Shown here: positions 46,280 through 55,970 of the stretch, in pieces
Layout: the number at the start of each line of letters is the position of its first letter
Position numbering within the stretch: the stretch's first letter is position 1
From: Apostichopus japonicus
Taxonomy: Eukaryota > Echinodermata > Holothuroidea > Aspidochirotida > Stichopodidae
Assembly (NCBI RefSeq): GCF_037975245.1
Contig: NC_092573.1
Span: 10,138,001 to 10,202,000 of the forward strand
Reading direction: 5' to 3'
DNA: 64,000 nt
Notes under the pieces: generated by a model
What the model was told of the DNA's origin: nothing
What the model saw: only the letters and a program-made list of their open reading frames with translations
The model's database searches: none
Position numbers and translations under genes: made by a program

Positions 46280-46550
46280 TTATAAGCTAGAACCAGAGAG
46301 CAGACACACTGACTGAAGCCCAGTTAAATTGATATCTAAGAAATCACAAACCTTATCAAAAAACTGCAAATGATCTTGAATCTTTATCTGCGTATGGTTG
46401 ATGTGTTGTTTCTTTTTCTCGACCAGTTCTTTCAGTCTCCTCGTCTCTTCGTTCGTCGCATCTAGGAGCTTCAGCAGTTTTTCCTTTTCTTCAAGTTTAA
46501 CCTGGTAAAGGTGATCCTTGATGTCAATCTGAGGAATACCAGATGGCCTC
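46280..46550 (-). CDS. PMF1: PMF1 exon 4 (coiled coil, stop)
   Basis: Minus-strand acceptor TATTTCAG. The first base completes the Trp codon of AWRPSGIP. It then reads KDHLYQVKLEEKEKLLKLLD and ELVEKKKQHINHTQIKIQDH, a coiled coil, and ends LLSGSSL with TAA at 46282-46280. An internal gtttgt after FFDK could act as a donor to another exon. Confidence 0.85.
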
Positions 46551-49500
46551 CTGAAATAGAATCAATATTTAATTATGTATTGACCTTTGATCAAAGTTTC
46601 CCCATCTCCAACCAAACCTACAAAGAACATAATAACAATATATACCAATTTGATAACTTTGATAAATTTTTGAGCCTTGGGAACCTGTTGAAACTTTCCT
46701 GATTAATATTTGGAACCTGTCTTTCATGTTTAAGCACATCACAAGATCCCTCTAATTGTAGCTTCCCCTCCTCCCCCCCCCCCCCTCCTCAGCAAAGTAA
46801 TATCAAGGAAACCCATACAAACAACATCAAATAATTAGTGATGCGTTTCTCTCCCTTATATACTATGCAAAACAGAAAATGAGGTTACCAAAGGGAAGTG
46901 CCGTAGCAATTCACGACTGGAATGACCGCTCCTTAGAATGTGAAATACTCCCAATATAACTGCTAAATTTGAAATCTGAAAAACGTCACAGCCTGGATTC
47001 ATTTCAGATCAGAATATATCACTGTTTTTGACATCAGCTTGTAAAGTAGCGACTCGTTACAACTGTTTCATTACAACTCTGTCTTAACAGTTTTTTCTAG
47101 ATGTGTTATCAAATAAAGTTATTATTTAATGTTAATTAAAGAAGTATTGTTCTGCATTCTAGTCGGATGATAACAAATTAATAAAATTGATGGTGATGGA
47201 TATTTTGGCATTCCTGTTGTATGATAAATATTTGCCATGCTGCATCAACGAATGTACCAATTTCGTATTCAAACCTTTCAATTGGTGACCCAGATTTTCA
47301 CCATCATTTTATGCGTAGTTGCCAAACAGTTTTATATCTTGAAACTTTTGACAGTCAAAGTAATTTATGTTGAAAGATTCTTCCACAGCAGCGTTTTGTT
47401 TCTTTCTCTGAAAAGTTTGCTTTGGCAACCCTGAATAGGGTGGTGAACCCCCCCCCGGTTTGAATTCTCGAGGTGAAGTATGTCTTAAATTACATAAAGT
47501 TTGGCTTGGGGTTTAACATGCTTGTTTAAGTTCCTTAGATGGCAAGTTTGCTTTGGCAACCCTCCAAAACATTTTGGCAACCCTGAATAGGGTGGTGAAC
47601 CCCCCCCCCCCCCCGCCTGGTTTGAATTCTTGAGGTGAAGTATGACTTAAATAACAAAGTTTGACTTGGGGGTTTACCATGCTTGTTTAAGTTCCTTAGA
47701 TGTGCCCTCTTGTATCAGTGTGTCTAGATTGTTGAATAGAGGAACCAAATCTTCCTGCGTTATCATCTCCTTCAGCTCATCCTGTGCAAAGAAAAGTAAT
47801 TTATTTGTTAACATGCAGTTTACAACCTGGAAAGTGACAAAGCAAAACAGTCAAATGTTAACAGAACTGATGTCCACTGAAATGCCTACCATCATTAGGT
47901 CTGAATGCTAAAATGTTCAATATTTTAGATTCTGCATTTTCAAGTCCAACTTCATGAAAGAAAATAAAGCATTGGAATTAATAAAGAAAAATATGCAAAT
48001 GTACATGTACAGTATGTTGCTCAAGATGCCATATCTCGACTTGATCAGCCGTTGTCTGGAGCACCATTAAAGCTGTCATATAGTTTACAAATGGCATTTC
48101 TCGTAGCCGTTTGGGGAAGTTGTACATGGAAGTTATCTCTATCACATAGACTAATAATGATGGTTGGATTTGTGTCTCCTGGCTGTGGAGGTGGGAAGGG
48201 GAGGGAGGGCCAGTTAATTTTATCACACATGAACAATGATGATGTTAGGGTTAGTATCTCCTGGCTGTAGAGGGTGGGGTGAGAAGGGAGGGGCAGTTAT
48301 CTCTATCACATAAACCAATGATGATGTGAGTCTGAGGGTTTGTGTCTCCTGGCTGTGGAGGGTGGGGTGAGGAGGGAGGGGCAGTTATCGCTATCACATA
48401 AACCGATGATGATGTAGTTTGTGTCTCCTGGCTGTGGAGGGTGGGGTGAGGAGGGAGGGGCAGTTATCTCTATCACATAAACCGATGATGATGTAGTTTG
48501 TGTCTCCTGGCTGTGGAGGGTGGGGTGAGGAGGGAGGGGCAGTTATCTCTATCACATAAACCAATGATGATGTGAGTCTGAGGGTTTGTGTCTCCTGGCT
48601 GTGGAGGGTGGGGTGAGGAGGGAGGGGCAGTTATCGCTATCACATAAACCGATGATGTAGTTTGTGTATCCTGGCTGTGGAGGGTGGGGTGAGGAGGGAG
48701 GAGCAGTTATCTTTATAACATAGACCAAAGACTATGTTAGGGATTTTATCTCCTGGCTGAAGAGGATGGGGTGAGGAGGGAGGGGCAATTATCTTTATCA
48801 GACTGACCAATGCTGATATTTGAGTTCTTTTATTTTCATTAAACATCTACATGACTTGTGCTTAGTCTCTCATAAATGAAAGATTGAGAGCAAGCTCCAC
48901 CAAACTGTAAATGCAGCACTTGTCTATATTTAGCTGTCGACCTTTAGTCGTTTAGTCTTCAAGTAATTTCAAACCAATTCTTACAACTTTTAATCTGATA
49001 ATACTGAATCTTTACCACTTAGTAAAATAATTGTTACTGTTTGAGTATTCATGGCTCTCAACAGCTTTGAACTAATTCTGAACACTTTATAGTAGTTTCG
49101 CCAAGAGAGGGATGGGTCATGGCCTCATTGGTGTTCATAAAATTTATGAAACTAACCTTTATCATGTTGTCCAGCTGTTCCTTAAATTCTTCCAAGCAAT
49201 GACGAAGTACATGAGGAGCAGACTCATGGGCAAATTTGTATTTCCTCGCAAAAGTGTTATATCTGGAAAGACAGACTTTATAATTCTAATCGAGTGTTCA
49301 CATCAGCAACTTTTCATTTAATGCAAAAAAGAATTACTGTACACATGTATGTAAAAATACTTATATTGTATTCATTATAATCTGATTTAACATTGTACAG
49401 GTATAGGGATATTACGGTGACAAACTGTCAAACTTGTCTAACACTGCAAGTTGAAAACCCTATCTCAATACCCACGTTGGACCACAAAAGGTGATCTGTG

Positions 49501-49951
49501 GTGCGGTAGGTGGATGGCAGAGTACTGCTTGAACCTCTATTCTTATTCACAAATCTTTTTCGGGGGTGGAGGGGGGGATAGACAATAATCTGTGGCCACC
49601 TCCCCCATAGTTTAATGTGTAAACATTGATGAATATTCAGTTTGTATTAATCTTAGCCATGGTATGACGACAACATTTGGAGGCAGGCTCTCCTGTTGAT
49701 TGCTTTGTGGTGAAAAATCTGATATACATAACAATTAAATTATTTATAAAAATATAATCCTAAGGACTCACTTTAACGAATCAATGCATTTCTTTCTTGT
49801 TTTCTGCAAAGCTTGCCGTAGATGAATCATATGGGGACCTTCATATTCTGTTCTGCTGTCTTCTCCTGTTGATTCTGTTTCAGATGTCCCTGTTGTTTCT
49901 GCAATACCCAGAGCTGGCTGTGTTTCTGTCACAAGATCCATTGCAAATGTA
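46280..49951 (-). CDS. PMF1: PMF1 (Nnf1), MIS12 kinetochore complex subunit, 4 exons
   Basis: PMF1 (polyamine-modulated factor 1, yeast Nnf1) is a subunit of the MIS12 complex, which links centromeric chromatin to the NDC80 microtubule binder. Four exons on the minus strand join with consistent phases to about 216 residues (human PMF1: 205). The N-terminus (MDLVTETQ, from ATG at 49941-49939) is acidic and variable. Then come a helical head (FARKYKFAHESAPHVLRHCL), DLVPLFNNLDTLIQEG, the family signature AWRPSGIP, and a Lys/Glu-rich coiled coil. WRPSGIP is the most diagnostic match. An in-frame ATG at 49972-49974 lies upstream, but an acceptor-like CATACAG ends at 49952 between the two ATGs, so I favour the second. 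No 5' UTR exon was identified. Confidence 0.9.
47417..47703. repeat. Tandem duplication copying the 3' end of PMF1 exon 3
   Basis: Two copies (about 47417-47543 and 47572-47703) share GCAACCCTGAATAGGGTGGT, GAATTCT.GAGGTGAAGTATG and CATGCTTGTTTAAGTTCCTT. The second contains the real exon end and donor. The first is an intronic decoy in which the donor GT is changed (minus strand CATGTTAAAC instead of CATGGTAAAC). Confidence 0.85.
47678..47781 (-). CDS. PMF1: PMF1 exon 3
   Basis: Minus-strand acceptor TTTGCACAG, donor gtaaac, phase 0 to 2. Reads DELKEMITQEDLVPLFNNLD and TLIQEGTSKELKQA, matching EEISDIKEEGNLEAVLNALDK of human PMF1. Confidence 0.92.
48095..48835. repeat. G-rich minisatellite, about 80-bp unit, 8-9 copies
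   Basis: Unit: GGCTGTGGAGGGTGGGGTGA, GGAGGGAGGGGCAGTTATCT, CTATCACATAAACCGATGAT, GATGTAGTTTGTGTCTCCT. Each unit has several GGG/GGGG runs on the plus strand. It lies in the PMF1 intron between exons 2 and 3. Confidence 0.93.
49157..49262 (-). CDS. PMF1: PMF1 exon 2
   Basis: Minus-strand acceptor CTTTCCAG, donor gttagt, phase 2 to 0. Reads YNTFARKYKFAHESAPHVLR and EEFKEQLDNMIK, the first helices of the Nnf1 head. Confidence 0.92.
49772..49951 (-). CDS. PMF1: PMF1 exon 1 (coding from 49941)
   Basis: Acceptor-like CATACAG at 49958-49952, ATG at 49941-49939, donor gtgagt, leaving phase 2. Reads MDLVTETQPALGIAETTGTS, an acidic Ser/Thr segment, then HLRQALQKTRKKCIDSL. The N-terminus is not conserved in the family, so the start is chosen on context only. 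Confidence 0.8.
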
Positions 49952-50576
49952 CTGTATGGAAGACAGAACAGCATGAACTCTGAATTTTATCTGTATACCC
50001 GTAAAACACGACAGACATTTATAAAGTTTCTGGTCAACCGCAATCTATAGTAGTATAACTTACGTTTGGTGACCAAATTTTTTAACCACAGTCCACAGAA
50101 AAGACGGACGTATCTGGTTTGCAATCAGGTAAATAGCCTAATATCTGCTATGCTCACTAGGCCACACAATTTACACTCTTCCTCTGGCGAACTTTGCCAT
50201 CGATAAAGGTGGTGAATAGACGTTGCCAGTGATATACTAACATTAGCCTTGGCGATGCAGGTTGCATAGCTCTGAGCTTTTGCCTTTCAGATTTAGCATT
50301 TTTCTTTTACAGCCTAGCCTAGAATAGGCCCTATCATGTAACATTGGTTTTTTTGCACATCTCCCAATTGGCATAGTCTGTCCAGATTTATGTACACACC
50401 CATGAGGATACATTGACCTTGATTTAGAAAGTAGTCTAAAACAAAAAGATACTGTAGGCCTAGCCTTATCGGATATACTGTTATTAGGAATAAGATTAAG
50501 AGGATTAGGGGTAGACAGCATAGGCCTAAGAAGAGTAAAGGTCATAAGCATAGACAGTGGTATTTAGGCCTACTGT

Positions 50577-51192
50577 AGGGACAAACTAAAGCGAATGACA
50601 GCGAATGACCGAATGACAATTGACTTTGTACAGGGTAAATTATCATTTGCGAATGACAGCGAATGACAACGAATAACAACGAAGGACAGTGGTGAGAAGA
50701 GATAGAATGAATAACGGAATGGAGTAAATGGGTTTATTGGTTTTCTCGCAAAAATGATTTGAGGAAAATCGCATGTTACGTGGTTGTAGGGTTTTGGTGT
50801 AATTTACGGATAGAAACCACAGGAAAGATTTTGTGTGAGAATGCGCTTGAGTGCTGTGCTTTTTACCTCTGTAGATTTATATAGAAAGATAACTGAAGCC
50901 GTTTCAAGATTATAGTATTGTTAGTTTCTATCAATTAATATCGGAAAATGACGTTAAATTTACTTTTTAAAATCACACTTACAATTTTGCTTGCTATAAG
51001 GTGCGTTTTTATCTTGTCCGTACTATACTAGATCTAGATACCTACGAAGTCTGAACTGTGATATCCAGTTGAAGCAAATGTCTGTGCTGTCATTACTGTC
51101 ATTCGTTTTAATGAACGCAATTTTTTAGTGTGTACAACATATTGTCATTGGTTACATGTAACGCAATTGTCATTCGTTTTAGTAACACCCCT
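50577..51192. mobile_element. Terminal-inverted-repeat element, about 616 bp
   Basis: The left end TAGGGACAAACTAAAGCGAA, TGACA and the right end (reverse complement TAGGGGTGTTACTAAAACGA, ATGACA) are imperfect inverted repeats of about 25 bp. A GCGAATGACA motif repeats several times inside the left end. The flanks share CTG, but the target duplication is ambiguous, so the superfamily is not assigned. Confidence 0.55.
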
Positions 51193-51207
51193 ACTGTATA
51201 GTGTATT

Positions 51208-51306
51208 GCACAGGCGCTCCTATGCAGTGAAGGCCACAAAGTATATTACAAAGTATAGGAATTAGTATACTATTACTGTGTGGTTATCGTTGGGAGCGCC
51301 TGTGCT
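51208..51306. repeat. Short inverted-repeat element, about 100 bp
   Basis: GCACAGGCGCTCC (left) and GGAGCGCCTGTGC (right) are 13-bp perfect inverted ends around an AT-rich middle containing AGTATA and TATACT. Probably a small MITE or foldback. Confidence 0.6.
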
Positions 51307-52363
51307 ACAGTGTAATTGGGTGCAGCCTAAGTTAGGCCTAGCGATAGGATAGGCTAGAGCTATTCTGAATATAGCCTACGTTACAGAATTTACCGCTCTC
51401 CCTCTGTCAGATAGTTGAGTGACGTTAGAGATGTTTAGTCTTACTTTAGTCAGATCGTACTTCTGTTGTTGTTACTTAGTACCTGGTACGGTGTCAATGT
51501 AATAAACAGGTCAGAGCTAGTTCGCACCAGTGTGTAGTTCCATTAATTTAATACAGTTAAGATCGTGTCTTTGAAGTAACCGCCTATAAATACAGCTGGC
51601 CTGTTGAATGTGAACGTTATGGAACGCCGTTTTCGATCGCGAGAAAATGCGCGTTCCGGGCTGCAAGGGCCAATTATCACAAGGGCGTTAACAATATATA
51701 CGTTGTACGCGATTTCGCACACAAAGGATACCTTGTATATAGCTAACCTTGCACTAGTTTATGATGTTCCTTCTTGAAACCGATTTTACTATAATTTGAG
51801 ATTAATTCCTGACTCAGTGAAGTGCAGAGAATTTTATTATATTATAGATTTAATACTATTAGATTTATACCTTGCTTAGGAAGTTGTGCTGTGATGCATG
51901 TTTCAGTCATAGTCAAAGAAAAAGAAACTCCTGACATTTAGTGCCCGTTCTTCTTTCTCTCAACAACAAACGCTAAGTTTTCATATCGGTCATAATCTCC
52001 GCAGTAGTTTCACTATGCATGATATGTAGAAAAATTCCCTATACGCTAGCGTTCGTTTTACGTACGTTCGTGTGTATGTTTTTTTAAACAAAACTTTGTG
52101 CCGAAAAAATAGTAGTAAACGCATGAATAGCACACGAATGCGTACTACGATGTTTGCTGGAGACACTCGCCTTATTGATAATTGGCCTCATTCGTCCTGG
52201 AGTGCAATTACGCTTCCGGGCTGGTTGAGCTTCCCTAAACATTTGTTGTCTGCTGGGTTGGGTCGTATTCTTTGTTGTCCTAACGCTACTGGGTCACTTC
52301 ACTCATTGCAGGATGTTGCCTACCATGCATGAGAGACTGCTCAATCACATGGATATGCATGTA

Positions 52364-52582
52364 GTTTAGATCCTCCTGCAAGCAGGAACTCGCGAAACCA
52401 CCATTGGCTTATCAAAGCCGCCAGCTGACCGAAGTCAGTCTCTTAGATTCGTATTTAACGTCCATGATTATGAATTGTCAACAACTCTGTAACTGGACGA
52501 CATACATTAATTTTGGAGTGACTCGAACTCGGGACCTATATGACTGGAAGGCACCGGCGTTAACCACTGAGCTAACACTCCT
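52364..52582 (-). mobile_element. Full SINE-2 copy, minus strand
   Basis: Minus-strand head GGAGTGTTAGCTCAGTGGTT with a B box in GTTCGAGTCACTCC. The body is as at 2155-2373, and the 3' end TTAGATCCTCCTGCAAGCAGG is intact, giving the uninterrupted reference for the split copy. Confidence 0.9.
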
Positions 52583-53489
52583 TAATATGGATATGGGAAG
52601 GTTAGGACGGGATTAAAGTGAGATTTACAAGATTATCCACCGCTTTGATAACGTATATAACAGTCAAAGAGCAATCTTACTATACAGTACAGTATATTGC
52701 TTTCGTACTTGGCACATGGATGACCCATAGCGAGTAGATGAAGCCATGCTTGTTTTGGTTGAGGTGACTTCATTAATGAGGTTAGCAGAGCCCAAAGTCT
52801 GCAAAAACCACAAAAAACGTTAACAAACTAAGAAAATAATGCCTAGTCAAAATTGTTTTGTTATGTCGGTCCACATAGAGTAAGAGCAGACTAGCGATTG
52901 AGGGTTATTTAGCGTCAACAGAGGTCAAAATATTGCTAGAAGCCTAGTGTATTTTTAAGGAGGTCAAGTATGGGTCAACAGAAGTCACATGAAATGTGTC
53001 AACACCGCGAGGACAAATGGATCATAGGACATGGGATAAAAAAGGCCTTTTAGGGAGAGGTCAACAGGGGTGAAATAATGAGTATCTTGTCAATACACCA
53101 ATCCTGAAAGTAAGCGTCCCCAAACTTTGTCATAACTACCGAATACGTCATACCTTAGCGAGTATTGCTCTCATGGAAGTTAAGAGGTATGATAATGCCA
53201 TCAAACCGCCACACAATGTAACGTAGGTTGTGCAAAATTTAAGTAGAGAACCCCACTAAAAAAGCGACGTAATGTTAATTTAGGGGTGATCTTCAGCTTA
53301 ACTCAAAATGAATCTAAAAAGCTATACAGGGGGAATTGAGCGGGTCTGGGTGGGGTGTGGAGGGTGACATAGGTCATTCCGTGTGACTGCATTTGCGCGG
53401 TCGAGAAAGTAGGAGGATTATTGACAATGGTTATCTTCTTAAAGTTGACATTTATTCGCCGAAACTTGGTTAAATTAACAGCGATTTCT

Positions 53490-54470
53490 TTCCTAAATAA
53501 AAACAAATGGTAGAGAACTAAATCACTACATTAAAAATGTTGTAACATTGTAAAACTTAATTAACTACGATAATTAAAGCACAATTATCTTTGGTCGAAA
53601 TTGCATGTTGATTCTGTGGTTGGATCATCTAGTTCCCTAAGGGAAGCATCTATCCAGTGTTTGACACTGGTTTCCATCACATATTCCTTTCATTTCAGAA
53701 ATATAGAATCACATCACTACATTAAAAATGTCATAACATTTTAAACTTAATTAACCACAATAATTAAAAAGCACGATAATCATGGTCGAAATTTAATCGA
53801 TGATAATTTGTGGTTGGGTCATGTATTTCCGTAAGGGAAGCATCCTGCAGCGTTTGACATTTCGCTAAAACTGGTTTCGTTCATAACTTTCTTTCTTCAA
53901 AGAAATAATGGTAGATAACCAAATCACTATTAAAACTTGTAACATTTTAAAACTTAAAAAACAAACTACTGGCGCGATAATCTTTGGTCGAAATTGAATT
54001 CTTTGTGATCGGGTCATCTAGTTCCGTAAGGGAAGCATCTATCCAGCGTTTGACATTTCGCTAAAACTGGTTTCGTTCATAACTTTCTTTCTTCAAAGAA
54101 ATAATGGTAGAGAACCAAATCACTACATTAAAACTTGTAACATTTTAAAACTTAATTGAAACCCGATAATTAAAAGCACGATAATCTTTGGTCGATATTT
54201 AACCGATGATAATTTGTGGTTGGGTCATCTATTTCCGTAAGAGAAGCATCTATGCAAAGTTTGACATTTCGCTAAAACTGGTTCCGTTCACAACTGATTT
54301 CTTTCTTCAAAGAAATAATGGTAGAGAACCAAATCACCATACATTAAAACTGTTGTAACATTTTAAAACTTAAAAACCAAACTACTGGCGCGATAATCTT
54401 TGGTCGAAATTGAATCCTTTTTTGTTGGGTCATCTAGTTCCGTAAGGGGCAAGCATCTGTGAAAAAGAAG
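53490..54470. repeat. About 200-bp tandem repeat, 5 copies
   Basis: AATCACTACATTAAAA recurs at about 53521, 53713, 53922, 54119 and 54336, followed each time by GTAACATTTTAAAACTTAA, ATAATCTTTGGTCGAAATT and TTCCGTAAGGGAAGCATC. Unit length varies from 192 to 217 bp. No coding potential. Confidence 0.9.
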
Positions 54471-55091
54471 CGATAGGGTCAGTCACTATCTACATCAGTT
54501 GTATAGCCAATTCAACGACTATTTGTCGATATATACCAATAAGCATCAGGGAGGCAGTTACTGGTTAAAAGAAAGGGACCTTTGAAAACAAACCCTCAGA
54601 TTATTTTACGAACATAATTGTGACGTGACGGATTAAATTTCTCCTAACATCAAACACGAAAATGCAGGAACAAAATATCAATGATATATATCACTAGTTA
54701 TGCTACTGCTCACTTGTAGACATACTAAGCATTGGTCGAGATTTCTTTGAACAGTTTGAAATAGAGAGGCAACAATCAAGGGCAGGCGCGGCGGAACGGA
54801 AAAATTATTGGGGGGGCTAATGTGTGGAGACTATCTAAGCGGAGCGCCACCATCGGTTGGCGCGGAGCGTACAAGAAAATTTTGGGTTTTTTTTCAAACC
54901 CCCAGATGGCCGGAAACGGCACTTTCCGAGTGTTTTATGCTGCGAATACCCAGCCCTAAAATATGGGTCTCAAGCCTGCAATTTCTCAGATTGCACGTAA
55001 AAGTCTGTAAAAACATTGTAATTTGTATATTCGATGAGACTAGCTATTACTCGTAGTGTACTCGCAAAGATGTTTTTGAGTGTAGTAAGGG

Positions 55092-55492
55092 CAGTGGCGG
55101 AGCTAGAGTATTGGTCAGGGAGGGCAAGAGTGGTCTGTAGGGGCGCTTTCGACACTATCTAAGCGGAGCGCCACCACAGGTTGGCGCGGAGCGTACAGAA
55201 AATTTTTGAGTAAAGATACTTCCTAGATTGCAGGAAATGACCCTTTCCGGGGCCTTGCTAATTTGCAGATAAACGGAGAATAAATAGGTGTCGTCGCCAT
55301 TTTGTCGGAAAATTAAACCAACAGAATATGACAAATGTCAATAGGTATATGAGAGCGCAATAAAATAGTCAAAAATCGCGAATAAGTAAAAAGTATAGTG
55401 AAAAGCTGAAAAGGGCGCCAGCAGTCCATTTGAGTCTGTCGGGGGGGGGGGGCATCCGCCCCCTGACTGTATATATGGACGCTCCGCCACTA
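55092..55492. mobile_element. Nested hAT-like MITE (family B), 401 bp
   Basis: CAGTGGCGGAGC and GCTCCGCCACTA ends, perfect 8-bp target duplication AGTAAGGG (55084-55091 and 55493-55500). It carries its own copy of the CTATCTAAGCGGAGCGCC core (55153-55194). Inserted into the 54783-55864 element after that element landed. Confidence 0.94.
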
Positions 55493-55600
55493 AGTAAGGG
55501 GATGTTGGAGAACTGGCTGAAATGAGGCAAGTCATTGGCCTAAGACGAAGTTACGCTTACCGGTACTCACACTCACTGCTTCCACTTTTCACTGCTTCCC

Positions 55601-55620
55601 AACCGCGTGAAGACGCGGTT
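55601..55620. repeat. Perfect short hairpin
   Basis: AACCGCGT, loop GAAG, ACGCGGTT inside the family A-like element. GC-rich stem in AT-rich surroundings. Confidence 0.75.
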
Positions 55621-55815
55621 GGGGTGACAATGTGGTCTATAGCCAGGGGACGGGCCGAGGGTCCCCCAGCAATTACTAAAATTATTACACCTATAGAGTA
55701 TACGTGTGCATCGGACAGATCGACAAGTATGCATTGAAAAATGGGCAGATGCACGTTTCGGAGCCTTGGTAAATATTGGGGGGGGGGCTTATCATGCATT
55801 TGCCCCCTCAACTTT

Positions 55816-55821
55816 TTTATT
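55816..55821 (-). terminator. Candidate poly(A) signal of the microexon gene, inside a transposon
   Basis: AATAAA on the minus strand, 107 nt past the stop of the peptide gene and within the right end of the hAT-like element. Confidence 0.5.
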
Positions 55822-55927
55822 GGGGGGGCTGAGCCCCCCAAGCCCCCCGGTTCCGCCGCCACTGATCAAGGGTCACATTGGAGATCTGAGCATAATGAAA
55901 ATACTTACTGAAGATGATCGGGAAAGA

Positions 55928-55970
55928 TCACAGATATCTTTCCTTCTGCAAAGACACTTCACTGTTGCAT
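55928..55970 (-). CDS. Microexon gene, terminal exon
   Basis: Acceptor TTTTCCTCAG, then CNSEVSLQKERYL and TGA (55930-55928). It is a fusion of a 27-nt-type start and a 39-nt-type copy through a deletion that removed the intron between them. A second reading uses an internal TTTGCAG acceptor, but that copy has a 2-nt deletion. Confidence 0.65.

Larger units (their letters stand above)
50000..53489. other. Intergenic, repeats but no gene seen
   Basis: Upstream of PMF1. It holds the inverted-repeat elements and the SINE-2 copy listed separately. Otherwise there are only short reading frames, none with splice context or a recognisable motif. PMF1 promoter and 5' UTR exons should lie somewhere here but were not identified. 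Confidence 0.55.
54783..55864. mobile_element. hAT-like element (family A relative), 1082 bp with a nested insertion
   Basis: Ends CAGGCGCGGCGGAACGG and CCGGTTCCGCCGCCACTG, flanked by a perfect 8-bp target duplication ATCAAGGG (54775-54782 and 55865-55872). Removing the nested 401-bp element and one 8-bp duplicate leaves 673 bp, the size of the family A copies. The core lies at 54830-54871. It sits at the 3' edge of the tandem-microexon gene, in sequence resembling that gene's repeated introns. Confidence 0.93.

Noticed and set aside
50243-50551. 102-residue minus-strand frame upstream of PMF1
   Set aside because: Low-complexity Leu/Pro/Ser composition, no match to PMF1 N-termini and no splice site joining it in frame.
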